Source of the DNA: Sabethes cyaneus
Taxonomy: Eukaryota > Arthropoda > Insecta > Diptera > Culicidae
DNA: 64,000 nt
Reading direction: 5' to 3'
Assembly (NCBI RefSeq): GCF_943734655.1
Contig: NC_071355.1
Span: 193,203,939-193,267,938 of the forward strand
In this document: positions 23,001 through 32,705 of the stretch, in pieces
Layout: each line of letters starts with the position of its first letter
Numbering within the stretch: position 1 is the first letter of the stretch
Program-made: the position numbers and the translations under genes
The notes under the pieces: generated by a model
Seen by the model: only the letters and a program-made list of their open reading frames with translations
What the model was told of the DNA's origin: nothing
Database searches by the model: none

Positions 23001-23604
23001 ATCCGGTCAGCAATGGTAGCCATCGAATGTTCGCAAATACATCTAAAACTTGAAAACAGCCAAATTTATGACTACCAACAACCAGCAAACCAGAACGTTT
23101 TTTATTAGTTTCAGTTCAGACTATCAACAAGCGATCACTGGCGTGGTCAGATTAACATTAGGTGAATTACCAACCCATCAAAAGCGTATTTCAATTCGAA
23201 TCATAATGACGATGGATCCGTTTTCATGCAATAAGTTAGCTTAACTAAACTATTCATATTAAATTTCATAGCGAAGGTGCGGAGCGTGCCCCAGCCAAGG
23301 CACACCAGTGCAACCGCTTCCTAGTGGAAAGGAATGTTAATCGTATGCAAGTTGTTAGCAGAAAAATGCTTTTTGGTGTTTGACACGATACAAACATTAT
23401 CTGAATCAATCAAATAGTAGGTTTACATAAATTAATTTAGTATGAAACACCAATGTACATTTCGAGTTAAAGCATGTACATTTCGAGTTTTTCGATTTCG
23501 AGTTAAAGCCGAAAAAGGCGAACGATTACCACTGCACTTTATCTTATCGTCCTCAGGTTTTCTCGATAATCATTACTGTTATAAGATTGAGAATCAGTAA
23601 ATTT
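20023..23604. other. Long unrecognised stretch
   Basis: No gene is recognised. Minor features are TTTA-rich simple sequence near 20430-20465, a short inverted repeat (TTCTTACCC…GGGTAAGAA) at about 20485-20516, and GC-richer parts around 21270-21500 and 22480-23000. Open frames up to about 97 codons exist on both strands but have no family signature. Remote first exons of genes outside the window cannot be excluded. Confidence 0.35.
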
Positions 23605-23974
23605 TTTTTGACGTAGGACTACGTCTTTGTTTACTATCTTGGACTGGGTACCACTTTGTGAAAACGAAAATAGAAGTGTAACGTTGGAATGAAAGATTTC
23701 AAATGCTAATAACTACTAAACTACTGAACGAAACTGAACAAGGGGGGCGAGAGAGCAATTTTATGGACGGCGTAAGCGGGGGGCTCCCATACAATTGAAA
23801 TACAATTTTCCTCATAAATCTAGAGCTAATCAACCAAATGGAACCAAATTTGGCATGTGGGGGTTTTTGGAGGTAAGAATTTTTTATACGGTGTACTGAG
23901 ACCTCTTGCCCTTCTAAAAGGGGGGAGGGCTCCTATACAAATAATCACAAATTTTCTCATAACACGAGAACTAA
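23605..23974. mobile_element. Dispersed repeat starting GACGTAGGACTACGTC, copy 2 (inverted)
   Basis: The sequence from TTGACGTAGGACTACGTCTT through ACTACTGAACGAAACTGAAC and GCATGTGGGGGTTTTTGGAG is the reverse complement of 16545-17098. It ends abruptly at the TTAA where the piggyBac-like structure at 23979 begins, so this copy is truncated there. Confidence 0.7.
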
Positions 23975-24053
23975 TTAACCCTAGAGCGGTCGCGTTAAAA
24001 AAAGTTACGTAAGCGGTCGCGTCTTGTACTGAGTACACGGCGAATAATACTGC

Positions 24054-24660
24054 CTAAATCTCAGGACTGGCATGAAATAAAAGGTTGCGGTTTTCGACAA
24101 AGTTGTTTATCTATTTAAGACGCATCTGGGAACGAACTATAAAGTTTGAGAACTGATTCACTAGATGGCGCAAATAAATGATTCTAGAACCTCGATACTA
24201 GAATCTCTAATATCTCGGGACTGAGAAGAGATAGAAGGTTGCTGTCTTTGGCAAAGTTGTTTATCTGGACGAGATCAGTCTGACTGCGGACAACAAACTC
24301 GAAACTTCGGAACTGATACGATAGATGGCGCTTATAACGAGCATATTGATTTTTTTGGAATATCTCAAAGTCGTGACGAGATAGAATGTTACTGTGTTCT
24401 ACAAAGTTATTTGTTCGAACAAGACACATTTGATAATGCATAACAAAGTTTGAAACTGTCTCACTAGGTGGCGCACGGTGTCAAATTATAATCTGATGAT
24501 GATATCTCATGGCCATAATACGATAGAAGGTTGCGGTTTTTGAGACAAGACGAATTTGATAATGATCGGTTAAATTCGGAACTGTCCTGTTAGATGTCGC
24601 AGTTGGTAAAATCATATTTCTTTTTGCGATATCTCAGCTTATGTCGAATAAACGGTAAAA
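24054..24660 (+). repeat. Array of ~150-bp degenerate repeats (left arm)
   Basis: About four units repeat the order ATATCTC…ACGAGATAGAAGGTTGC…TTTGACAAAGTTGTTTATCT…AAACT…ACTAGATGGCGC, starting near 24054, 24209, 24357 and 24500, with a partial fifth. The units are diverged. The reverse complement units at 26200-26885 form the opposite arm. Confidence 0.75.
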
Positions 24661-25422
24661 TGGCTTATCTGGTCTGGAAAAGAACACCAAAATGGTTGCA
24701 AATAGTATTCTCTTGGCGATTTTACCAAAACAGAGTTTGTGAATCATCGACAATGTTGACAAACTGAATAATGCACATATCTCACCTAGAGATACATGAT
24801 ACTTATTCAACTTACCCAAGTAGCACACTTACGATACTTTTATTTATATCAATTTATTAATGACTCACATTAGTTATATAACAATCAGGTGTACAATTTT
24901 ATAATGAGTCTGTTATTAGGGAAGTTTGCTATGGTATGTTGAGGTAATGCTTTAGACATTAGAATGTTAGAATTATGTTGACACTTATTTCCTGCTATGC
25001 TAATGAGAATGCAAAATGTGCATTAGATTCCTAACAATCCTATAATATTCTTATTACGGTCACTTATATCATACAGGAAATAACACACACGTAATACAAG
25101 GAAAGAGTAAAGTATTCGAGCCCAATGAAAAAAGCAAGCTGTATACAAATGAGTATCAAGAGAGTGAACTTCAGTCGTGTTGTCGCGTTAGCAAAACAAA
25201 TTGGCCTTGCCAGCGTTGCTGATATTGTTCAGGGTTTTGCGTGAGAAAAAAAGAAAGGGAAGTATTTTTGCTTTTGTCAACACTCACGCGTTGACAGTTC
25301 GGCACGAGATTTCCTGTAAGTGCGAGCAGCCTTCGAAATCTCTTTCAACGCTGGCAACGCCAATAGTTTTGGTTTTATCATCACGCACACGTTAATAATT
25401 GCAAGCATCAACGTTGCCATTA
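24661..25422. other. Interior of compound element, unrecognised
   Basis: AT-rich sequence with no gene. The text ACCCAAGTAGCACACTTACG near 24824 resembles the CCCAAGT-type ends at 60045 and 62560, but no partner end was found. Confidence 0.3.
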
Positions 25423-25627
25423 AGCCTGCCCGCCAAGTTAGCTCTGGGGTACGATGCTGGCCCTACAAGCCAGTCGTCGTATGTTCGAGTCTCGACTGGG
25501 CGGTGCTGCTGCAGAGTTAATAGGATCTTTGCACTAGCCGCGTGATTTTCCTGTACTCTAATAACCAGCAGGGAAGTCTATCGATAAAGAAAGGGCAAGT
25601 TTTGAAGGACGTTTATACCCATGGTTT
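25423..25627 (+). mobile_element. tRNA-related SINE, copy 1
   Basis: A tRNA-like head contains an A-box-like TAGCTCTGGGGT (25439-25450) and a B box GTTCGAGTCTC (25483-25493), the internal promoter of RNA polymerase III. A unique body and the tail GGACGTTTATACCCATGG follow. The same ~200 bp sequence, about equally diverged, is on the minus strand at 62561-62764, which shows a dispersed family rather than a tRNA gene; no complete cloverleaf with acceptor stem is formed. Confidence 0.7.
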
Positions 25628-26199
25628 TGCTTTGCTGATAAATCTAGATTTTACCAGATTTTTTATTGCATGCCAAAGTTCAAAATCTTCAAGATATTTG
25701 TTAATGTCCAAGATTTTGGCCAGATTTCAGTTTCTCCGTTCTGCAAAAGAGTCATCACTCCTAATTTCAGACAACGTTTTGTATCTGCGTTAAACAACAC
25801 TGGCAAGACGTTTCCCGAAAACGTCCTCCTCATCGATCAAATTGATCACCAAGTTTTGGCCAGACATTTATTCGTGTTTGCCAGATTTTCGAATAAACCT
25901 GTTAGCGACCGTAGGAAGAATAGGGACTCAAACACTCACTAAAATATTTTTGAACAATGTGATGGAAACGCAGCACGAGCTTCCAGCAATCTTTTCCTGG
26001 TGATCTTTCTGGATAGACGATGTAGACGACGAAATTGCTTCGTCAAAAGAATTTTCATCAGTCTGTGCTCTTCATCTTGTCTTTTGATGAAAGTTGAAGC
26101 AATACGTATCAATTACTTCTGTCAGGAATCTATAAAAATAGCTGTTGATTGGCTGGAATTGACAACGCAATCAATGGTAAAAAGGACAACGATGCGTTA

Positions 26200-26885
26200 T
26201 CTTACGTGTTTTGACTACAGAAACCACTTTGTAGCGAACGGCAGTGTACTATGTCATCATGGTTCCGCAATATTCCGAAAAGAATTTGATTTTGTCATCA
26301 TCTCTACCTACTACTGACTTAATTCCGAATTTTATTTACCATCATCGGACGTATCTTGACCTGATAAACAACTTTTTCGAAAACATCAACTTTCTATCTC
26401 GTCATGGTTCGGAAATATCGCCAAATGAATCAAATTTCACCATATACTCCATCTAGCGGACTACACACTTAAAAAAAAGTACCGAGTTCGGTAAAATATC
26501 GTAAATTTTACCGAACTCTGAGCAGCAGAACGTTCGGTCAAAAATTTTTATGATGCCAAACATTACTAATGATCCGTAAACGTCGATTGGCACCATCGAA
26601 TTTTACCGAACGTTCGGCTGCTCAGAGTTCGGTAAAAAAATTTAAGTGTGTAGTTCCAAACTGCAGTGTTTGTTACCAAATGCGTCTTTACAAACAACTT
26701 TGTAGTAAATAGCAACCTTCTAGCTCATTACGGTTCTAAAGTATTCCTAAATGAATTTAGTTTCTTCATTATAAGTGCCATCTAGCGAATAAGTTCCGAA
26801 CTTTGTTGTATGTCATCGGATGTATCTTAACTAGATAAGCAACTTTGTCGGGAGTCGCAACCTTCTATCTCTTCACAAACTTGAG
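26200..26885 (-). repeat. Array of ~150-bp degenerate repeats (right arm, inverted)
   Basis: Reverse-complement units of the 24054-24660 array: CCATCTAGCG, GTTCCGAACTTTGTTGTATG, GATAAGCAACTTTGTCGGGA, CAACCTTCTATCTC in repeated order. One unit is interrupted by the MITE at 26464-26650. Confidence 0.75.
26464..26650. mobile_element. TA-flanked MITE (187 bp) nested in a repeat unit
   Basis: Ends CACACTTAAAAAAAAGTACC and TTACCG…TTTAAGTGTG are inverted repeats flanked by TA (26462-26463, 26651-26652). The interior is built of ACCGAACTCTGAGCAGC and complement. Removing it with one TA rejoins a ~150-bp repeat unit in register (…ccatctagcggac|ta|gttccaaactg…), so the insertion is exact. Confidence 0.82.
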
Positions 26886-27193
26886 CTATTGCCCGCCGTG
26901 TACTCAGTACACGACGCGACCGCTTGTGTAACTTTTTTCATTTCAAAAAAGTTACGTTAGTGGTCGCGCTGGTGTACTGAGTACATGCGCGCGGACTCAC
27001 TATTTTTACAAGCAATTTTCGACCACTTTTTTTATTTCTTTTTGCTATATTTTGGCATCATTAAAAAGAGGAAGAGTAGATCTTCGAATACAACCAAAAC
27101 CTGGTGTGATTTGATTAAAATTTTGATGATTTTTTCACGTTTTTCGAAAACGCGTGTACTCAGTACACTAGCGCGGCCGCTCTATAGGGTTAA

Positions 27194-27477
27194 TGAAAAT
27201 CGAAAATTACTTTTATATTTATAAATATGGATAATATTTTTGGTTAATTTTTTTTCGGGATTACAGTTCCGAGCTCAAAGCGGCTCACATCTCTCCATTC
27301 TTCAGCATGCTGACAAACTGTCGATAAAGAAGAAACTTCATTTGACGTTTTGAAACAAAATCTTCACGCGAGTGATGAAGTGAAGAAGTTTATTGCTTTA
27401 AAAAGTTCGATGCTAGATTGTGCAAAATACTTATTATATCGAGTGGAAATACTGTAAAATTCTTAAATCAAATCAAA
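27194..27477. other. Upstream region and probable 5' UTR exon of the AAGAB gene
   Basis: No open frame of note. A non-coding first exon of the gene at 27707 probably ends at 27477, where a strong donor (GTAAGTAT) begins. The transcription start cannot be fixed; no clear TATA box is seen. Confidence 0.4.
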
Positions 27478-27680
27478 GTAAGTATACGTAGATCAATATT
27501 TTTCCGTAAAATAGCATGCAAATAAGGGTTTTCAAGAAAACAGTTATAAACATTAGTGATGTAACTTCTTTCGTGTAGCCGAGGTAGTAGGTATATGCGA
27601 GAAGCTAGAATAAACTTTCCTCCTATCACATTCGAACAGAATCTGTCAGTGCAAAACTAATTCCGGTCCGCCTGTTTCAG
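27478..27680 (+). other. Probable 5' UTR intron of the AAGAB gene
   Basis: A consensus donor GTAAGTAT (27478) and a pyrimidine-rich acceptor CCTGTTTCAG (ending 27680) bracket 203 bp directly upstream of the ATG at 27707. No coding sequence is affected. Confidence 0.5.
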
Positions 27681-27706
27681 ATTGGCCACTCAGCACTGTA
27701 ATCAAA

Positions 27707-28477
27707 ATGGACAAGCCAATTGTGCTCGTTCTGTCGGTGGATCCGGCTGTACAACCGGAATCGCTAATTGCTAAGATTCGCAAAGTGCCAGATGATCAGG
27801 GTCTAGAGTCCCTTGCTGACGGTCACACCGGCTACAATTATCACATACAGACAAAATACTACGACACCGATATAGTGTTCTGTGTCTGTAAGAGTACTAC
27901 CGAACTAGATACAATGCCAGCGCCTATTCTGAAACAGACGGAAGGAATTTTGATCTACTTCGATTCGAAGGATCGCAATTTTTTGAAACTATTGCCAGAG
28001 TATGCTAGTTTCGTGACTGATGCGGACATCGAGTTCGGTATTTTGTTATGCGGTGAGCTGCAGGATGAAAGCGAAAAGGGGATTACTTACCGAGAAGCGA
28101 AACAGTTTTGTGATGCTCTGGATGTGATAGAACTGGAACCGAGCGGTGAAACTGACGAGGGTGAAGCTGCCGGTGTGGATGAGCTAATACAAGCGATGCA
28201 CAACTTTATCTGGTCCAATGTGAATATGACGCGTAAGGATTCTTCTGGTGGCGGTGTTGTTGGTGGGGAGCCTGTTTTGCAAGGAAGCAGTGCCGAAGAG
28301 GGAGAAATGACTGAAGATGAGCGGAGAGCCGATGAGGAGGTGAAGGACTTTGAGAAGCTGCTGACGCAGTTGATGCAGTTCCGCACGAATACGAGCTCCT
28401 GGACGAGGAATGAGCGGTTGGCCTATGCGCAGGAGTTCGCCGAAATTTTCGACGAAATGATTGCGGATGATGATTGA
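27707..28477 (+). CDS. AAGAB: Alpha- and gamma-adaptin-binding protein p34 (AAGAB) homologue
   Basis: A single-exon frame of 256 codons. Family members are cytosolic chaperones that bind adaptin subunits and help assemble AP-1 and AP-2 clathrin adaptor complexes. The N-terminal part (about residues 1-140) has the Rab-like GTPase-fold pattern without a functional P-loop: IVLVLSVDP, a YYDTDIVFCV strand, a YFDSKDRNF segment and GILLCGEL. An acidic linker follows, then ELIQAMHNFIWSNVNM near residue 168, corresponding to the WSNV motif of animal p34. The C-terminus (about 208-256) is a helical FEKLLTQLMQFR block like the adaptin-interacting end of vertebrate AAGAB. It is shorter than human p34 (315 aa), mainly by a shorter linker. 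The mitochondrial EF-Ts gene follows 287 bp downstream. Assignment rests on remembered family features, not a search. Confidence 0.88.
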   Translation: MDKPIVLVLSVDPAVQPESLIAKIRKVPDDQGLESLADGHTGYNYHIQTKYYDTDIVFCVCKSTTELDTMPAPILKQTEGILIYFDSKDRNFLKLLPEYASFVTDADIEFGILLCGELQDESEKGITYREAKQFCDALDVIELEPSGETDEGEAAGVDELIQAMHNFIWSNVNMTRKDSSGGGVVGGEPVLQGSSAEEGEMTEDERRADEEVKDFEKLLTQLMQFRTNTSSWTRNERLAYAQEFAEIFDEMIADDD

Positions 28478-28763
28478 GCGAACCTCGTGGTTTGTTAGCA
28501 GGAGAGCAGTTTGTTGGGTTTTGTTCCATTCTGACCCCCGCCCGAAGCATTCCAGGGACCGAAAATAGTTGTCTTTGGTAGACATATTGTTCGAACTTAT
28601 TTATTGTCATTGTACGCATATATTTTATTTTTAACAATATAAATAAGGAATCTTAATTTGTTGGCTAGTTTCCATTCATATGTAGAAGATATTCATGAAA
28701 TATTTTAGGCAATAGAAAACATATGAAGATGACAAAACATGGACATTTTTTATTTTTTCAGCA

Positions 28764-29746
28764 ATGCTTATTAGCTACGCAGCTCGATTTGTCAGTTCCG
28801 CAGGGATCGGGTGCCGCTTGTATGCCACCGCAGAAAAGAGTGCCCTGGCTACTTTGCGCAAGAAGACTGGTTACACGTTCGCCAACTGCAAAAAGGCATT
28901 GGAATTACATGGCAATGACCTAACCAAGGCAGAACATTGGTTGAAGGAACAGGCTCAAGCCATGGGTTGGTCTAAGGCCACTAAACTAGAAGGTCGTAAC
29001 ACGACGCAAGGTCTTATCGGGGTGCTGGTGCGTAACAATATCGGGGCAATTGTGGAAGTAAATTGTGAAACAGATTTTGTCGCAAGAAATCAAAGTTTTC
29101 AGAAGTTTGTTCAAACCGCTTCGACTGCTTGTGTTCAATATATGAACCAGTTTGAGGGGGATACCAATTTGGCTAAGATTGGATTGAACGGAGAAGCACT
29201 GAAACAGATTATGATGGACGATGGCAAATCACTGGGGGATCATTTGGCTCTGATGATAGGAACGGTTGGCGAGAATGCAACGCTGAACAGAGCAGTCTGC
29301 TACAAAGCTCCTGAAAGTGTCAATTTGACTGGTGAGATCATTATTTATCTAAGAGGTTTCGTTTAATATTAGTTCAATTATTCATAGGTTATGTACATCC
29401 ATCACCGGTGGAAGAAGTTCCCTCCGACATTCCACAGTACGGTAAATATGGCAGCATTTTGGCGTTCAAAAGCAACAATCCTGACTCGAATGGGGAAGTA
29501 GCTAAAAAGATTTGTCAACACGTGGTTGGAATGAAACCGGACCGGATTGGCGACAAAAGTCGGGATGAGCCGGTCGCGGATAAAGACGATGAGCCGTGCT
29601 TAATTTTCCAGGAGTATCTTGCTGATCCTGCATACACGGTTGCAGAAGTGCTTGAAGCCAACCAGGTGGAAGTGGTAGACTTCCAGCGGTTTGAATGTGG
29701 CGAAAAGTCGAAAGCGGAAGACGAGAACGTAAGGGTAGTAAACTGA
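28764..29746 (+). CDS. TSFM: Mitochondrial elongation factor Ts
   Basis: Two exons, 28764-29331 and 29388-29746, joined across a 56-bp intron (donor G|GTGAGA in phase 1, acceptor TTCATAG) give 308 aa. EF-Ts recycles EF-Tu by GDP/GTP exchange in mitochondrial translation. The first ~22 residues (MLISYAARFVSSAG…) form a basic presequence. A UBA-like N-domain follows (KSALATLRKKTGYTFANCKK, then ALELHGNDLTKAEHWL, about 24-65), then the signature TDFVARN at about 103-109, which contacts EF-Tu, and core repeats to the end. The intron restores the Gly of a GYVHPSP turn, supporting the splice. Translation of the unspliced first frame would run into 12 intron-encoded residues and stop, so splicing is required. 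Length matches the family (human 325). The 3' end converges with the minus-strand ninjurin-like gene, stops 135 bp apart. Confidence 0.95.
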
Positions 29747-29768
29747 GTTGTTTTTTCGTCGAATCTGG

Positions 29769-29774
29769 TTTATT
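29769..29774 (-). terminator. Poly(A) signal for the minus-strand ninjurin-like gene
   Basis: AATAAA on the minus strand, 108 bp past the stop of the 29882-30312 gene. It lies only 22 bp past the EF-Ts stop, so the 3' ends of the convergent genes probably overlap. Confidence 0.45.
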
Positions 29775-29881
29775 AGACGATAATATAATATAATATAATC
29801 TTTACGTTACTAGCATGTATTGGTACGTTTCATAGTTACACTATTGCCATGAGGAATTCATCCACACCTACGGCGATTGAT

Positions 29882-30312
29882 TTATTTTCGATATAATCTC
29901 GGATCTAAAAAGCCTTCCATTAGCACAGAGGCGAGAATGTGCAAAATGGTCAGGATAAAGATTATCTGTGTGATTAGCAGCTTTAAATTATTGCGATCCG
30001 ACGTGTTGGGCATGATCTAAAAGAAAAAAAAGCCATTTTTAAACCATAAACCAGGATAAAATTTTGTTATATTTTTACACGTAACGAAATGTACATAATT
30101 ATAACCAGGGACTGGAGAATCAACGAAACGATGAGAATACCCATCAAAATAGGTGGCAATGTTTCATGCTGGTCTTTATCCGTTCTCTGCACGAGCAATA
30201 GTTGAAACAAAGTCGGAATGAATAGACTGCCATCAATAAACAGTTTTGCGAGCACTTTATGATGTCTATTGCAGAAATTCGGTTGGTTTGGTGCTGGTTG
30301 CGGTTCCGACAT
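29882..30312 (-). CDS. Divergent ninjurin-like small membrane protein
   Basis: Exons 30079-30312 and 29882-30016 join across a 62-bp intron (donor CGT|GTAAAA, acceptor TTTTCTTTTAG, phase 0) to give 122 aa. The protein has a ~20-residue polar start (MSEPQPAPNQ), an amphipathic stretch KVLAKLFIDGSLFIPTLFQL that lines up with AESAMDISLLTANANQLRLL of the classical ninjurins, a hydrophobic helix ILMGILIVSLILQSLVIIMY, and after the intron a second helix ITQIIFILTILHILASVLM. Layout, length of helices and intron position and phase equal those of the four clear ninjurins at 37-52 kb. Sequence identity is low and the ANANQLR signature is lost (PTLFQLL instead), so membership is inferred. If real it is a membrane protein of unknown role. 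Convergent with the EF-Ts gene. Confidence 0.72.
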
Positions 30313-31319
30313 GTCTACTCTTTACGTCAACCTGTGAGTATTCTTCCTTGCGGCATACTTTGATCGATTTCTGTGCAGAGAGATTTTTGTAATGGGTAAT
30401 ATTTTTTACGAATCGTGTCTTTTATGTAGATGTCAATTATTCCAACGAAAACATGTTTTTTTACAAGTCTTAAAGTACCCAACATTGTCCAATGGACGAA
30501 TCAGCGTACACCGGCAAACGAACGAAAAGGGGCTAAAACTTGTCTACTTCGCCGTCTTCAAGAACATGACCAGACGTAGGTAGTACCTGTTTCCAGCATA
30601 ACCTCCACCGGAATAACAAATAGACCACGTTTTGATAGATGGTCGGTACTTTTCAAACATTTTCAACGTCCGAAACATTTTTCTTCTTTTACCAGCCGAG
30701 AGGCGAGGTGGCTCTTGCCGTATAAAGAATTCTTCTCAACCGTAATTCGTTGCGCGGCTCGATACACGCAAGTCGGCTTCAACCTGGTCGAGCAATCTAG
30801 CACGCTGGGCCGCTCAATTCCTGGTGTCGGTGAGGTTTAACCCTCTAACGGTCAACACCGTAAAAACGATGGGATCAAGCTAATGACTTTTATCATGAAA
30901 GTACACACAAAAAAACCTTAAGTTCTGATTTTCATGCAAAAATAATTATCGGGAGGAGCGCCAGGTAAGAAAAAGCCCAATTTCTCTTTTTCTTTTTTCA
31001 TGTCTAACGCTCTGCCCAGATATTTTTTCCATTCAGATACATTTCAAAATTAAAATAATGCATGAAATTTACTCATAGAAACATTTTTTAGGTCAATTAT
31101 TTTGTTCTAGATCTCCTTTTCCTTCAAAAGTAAAGAAGGGAATATTCGCGCATTAATTATTTTCGGAATTTTTCGAAAGTTTTGTTTTTGAAAGATGATA
31201 ACTTTTGAATGCATGGTCAGAATGTTGTGATATTAGTATTAAAATGTCAAGAAATCTGTTCTGAACACATTTTGCGTATTGTCAATGAAAAACAAATTTC
31301 GTATGCGCCTCTAGAGCTT
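30313..31319. other. Upstream region of the ninjurin-like gene and unrecognised repeat-like DNA
   Basis: No gene is seen. The text from CCCTCTAACGGTCAACACCG (30840) to about 31310 has the look of a non-autonomous transposon, but its second end could not be found. Confidence 0.3.
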
Positions 31320-32705
31320 CAAAAGCGAAGGCCGTCTACAGACGTCAGGCATCCTTGCGAAGTGGTCGACCCACCATAGACTCAAATTTTCGCCAAATGC
31401 ACGATGGAAATCTCTACAAGCAGTGCCTGTAGTTCGTGATTCATAGGCCACCGCCATTCTCCGCTTTCCGTTTGTATTCCGCCAAAAATAGTCCGCAACA
31501 CCTTTCGTTAAAATACGGCAAGTACACGTATGTCTTCCGTAAGCAAAGTTGCTGTCTCAAGTCCGTGGAGGACTACCGGTCTGATTAGCGTTTTATACAT
31601 CATTGTACGGCGGCAAATGCTCCTTGATCGAAGCGTCTTGTGGAGGAGAAGTAGACTCGATCTGCAGCTTGAATGCGTCGTTGAATCTCTATACTCGTAT
31701 TATTGTCGGCGGTGACCAGAGATTCCAAATATACGAATTCATTAACCACTTCCAGTTCATCGCCGTCAATAGTCACTGTCCGTGGGAGGCAAACATTGCT
31801 TTCTCTGGAGCGTCTACCTACCATATATTTGGTTTTCAATCCTCCTAGCTTCTATTTTTAGTCTGAAGTAGATTGCCTCCGCCATCCCAAGGTTTCTAGA
31901 AGTGATGTCGAGGTCGTCTGCGAAGGCTAAGAGTTGGCTACTCTTGCTGAAGGTCGTTCCTCTCGTTTTGAAGTCCGCTCGCCGGATCACACCTTCAATA
32001 GCGATATTTAATAACATACAGGACAGTCCATCTTCTTGCCGCAACCCTCTGCGCGATTCGAAAGGACTCGAGAGCACATCACGCGCTGCAGGGTAGCTTT
32101 GATCAGCCGCGTCAGTTTGTCCGGAAACCGTACTCGTTGTACTATTGACATTCCTGGAGGATTTGTCGGAGAAGAAAAATTTGATCCGAGTAGCACGGGT
32201 TCCCATAAAGCCCGCCTGATACTACCCTAAGAATTCTCTTACTATTAATGATAGACAACGCAACAAAATCTGAGAGATCATTTTGTAGGTAGCGTTGACC
32301 AGCGTAATGCCGCGGTAGTTATAGCAACCTAGCCAGCCGCCCTTTTTTGTAGACCTTCCTCCCAACCACTTATAATTATCCAGTGCAGTTCCGTTGCTAA
32401 CGGTTCTTGGATATTTTTGTAGAATTCAGTCGGGAGTCGGTCCTTTCCGACGGCTCTATTATTCTTCAGCTGACTGATTTCTCGCCGGATCTTTTCGAAA
32501 TCGGGAGCTCTTGTCGTTTGTAGGCAGTTCTAGGTTAACTTTCGTTGCGTCTTCTTCTGTTATATCACCGTTGAGATGCACATCGGAGAACTGCTTCCAC
32601 TTTTCGTCCACGCGCTCGTTTGTAATAAGATCCCCTCCCTCGTCCATCACATGTCAGGTTTAGCCCTTACGAGTTTAGTGAGTTATGTTCAGCTTCTTGT
32701 AAAGC
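31320..32705 (-). mobile_element. RTE-clade LINE relic, copy 2 (5'-truncated)
   Basis: On the minus strand the order is the linker (KLYKKLN, then EKWKQFSDVHLNG at about 32600), the RT palm (LLGSNF-type stretch, FESRRGLRQEDGLSCMLLNI at about 32060, FADDLDITSRNL at about 31910) and the C-terminus (MVGRRSRE, TIDGDELEVVNEFVYLESL, then FARMPD at about 31350). The endonuclease is missing. Frameshifts and stops are numerous. It directly follows the 3' end of copy 1, both on the same strand. Confidence 0.82.

Larger units (their letters stand above)
23979..27189. mobile_element. Compound piggyBac-like / foldback structure (3.2 kb)
   Basis: The outer ends are CCCTAGAGCGGTCGCG (left) and the complement of CCCTATAGAGCGGCCGCG (right), each bordered by TTAA (23975-23978 and 27190-27193). 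CCC ends and TTAA targets fit piggyBac-type elements. Next to both ends, and again at about 26890-26990, lies the palindrome GTGTACTCAGTACAC or its close variant with AAAAAAGTTACG, so a second terminus is present near 26935 and the whole is a compound. Inside are arrays of ~150-bp repeats in inverted orientation (24054-24660 and 26200-26885), a SINE (25423-25627) and a TA-flanked MITE (26464-26650). No transposase frame is seen. Confidence 0.65.

Noticed and set aside
25439..25510. A tRNA gene at the SINE head
   Set aside because: A and B boxes are present but no complete cloverleaf with acceptor stem forms, and the sequence is a dispersed repeat with a second copy at 62.6-62.8 kb.
27478..27680. 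Coding first exon for AAGAB upstream of 27707
   Set aside because: No ATG-initiated frame upstream joins in frame; the ATG at 27707 begins with the expected N-terminal strand of the family.
28087..28637. Antisense frames of 99-143 codons over the AAGAB gene
   Set aside because: They mirror the acidic, GC-richer coding strand of AAGAB and have no family look.
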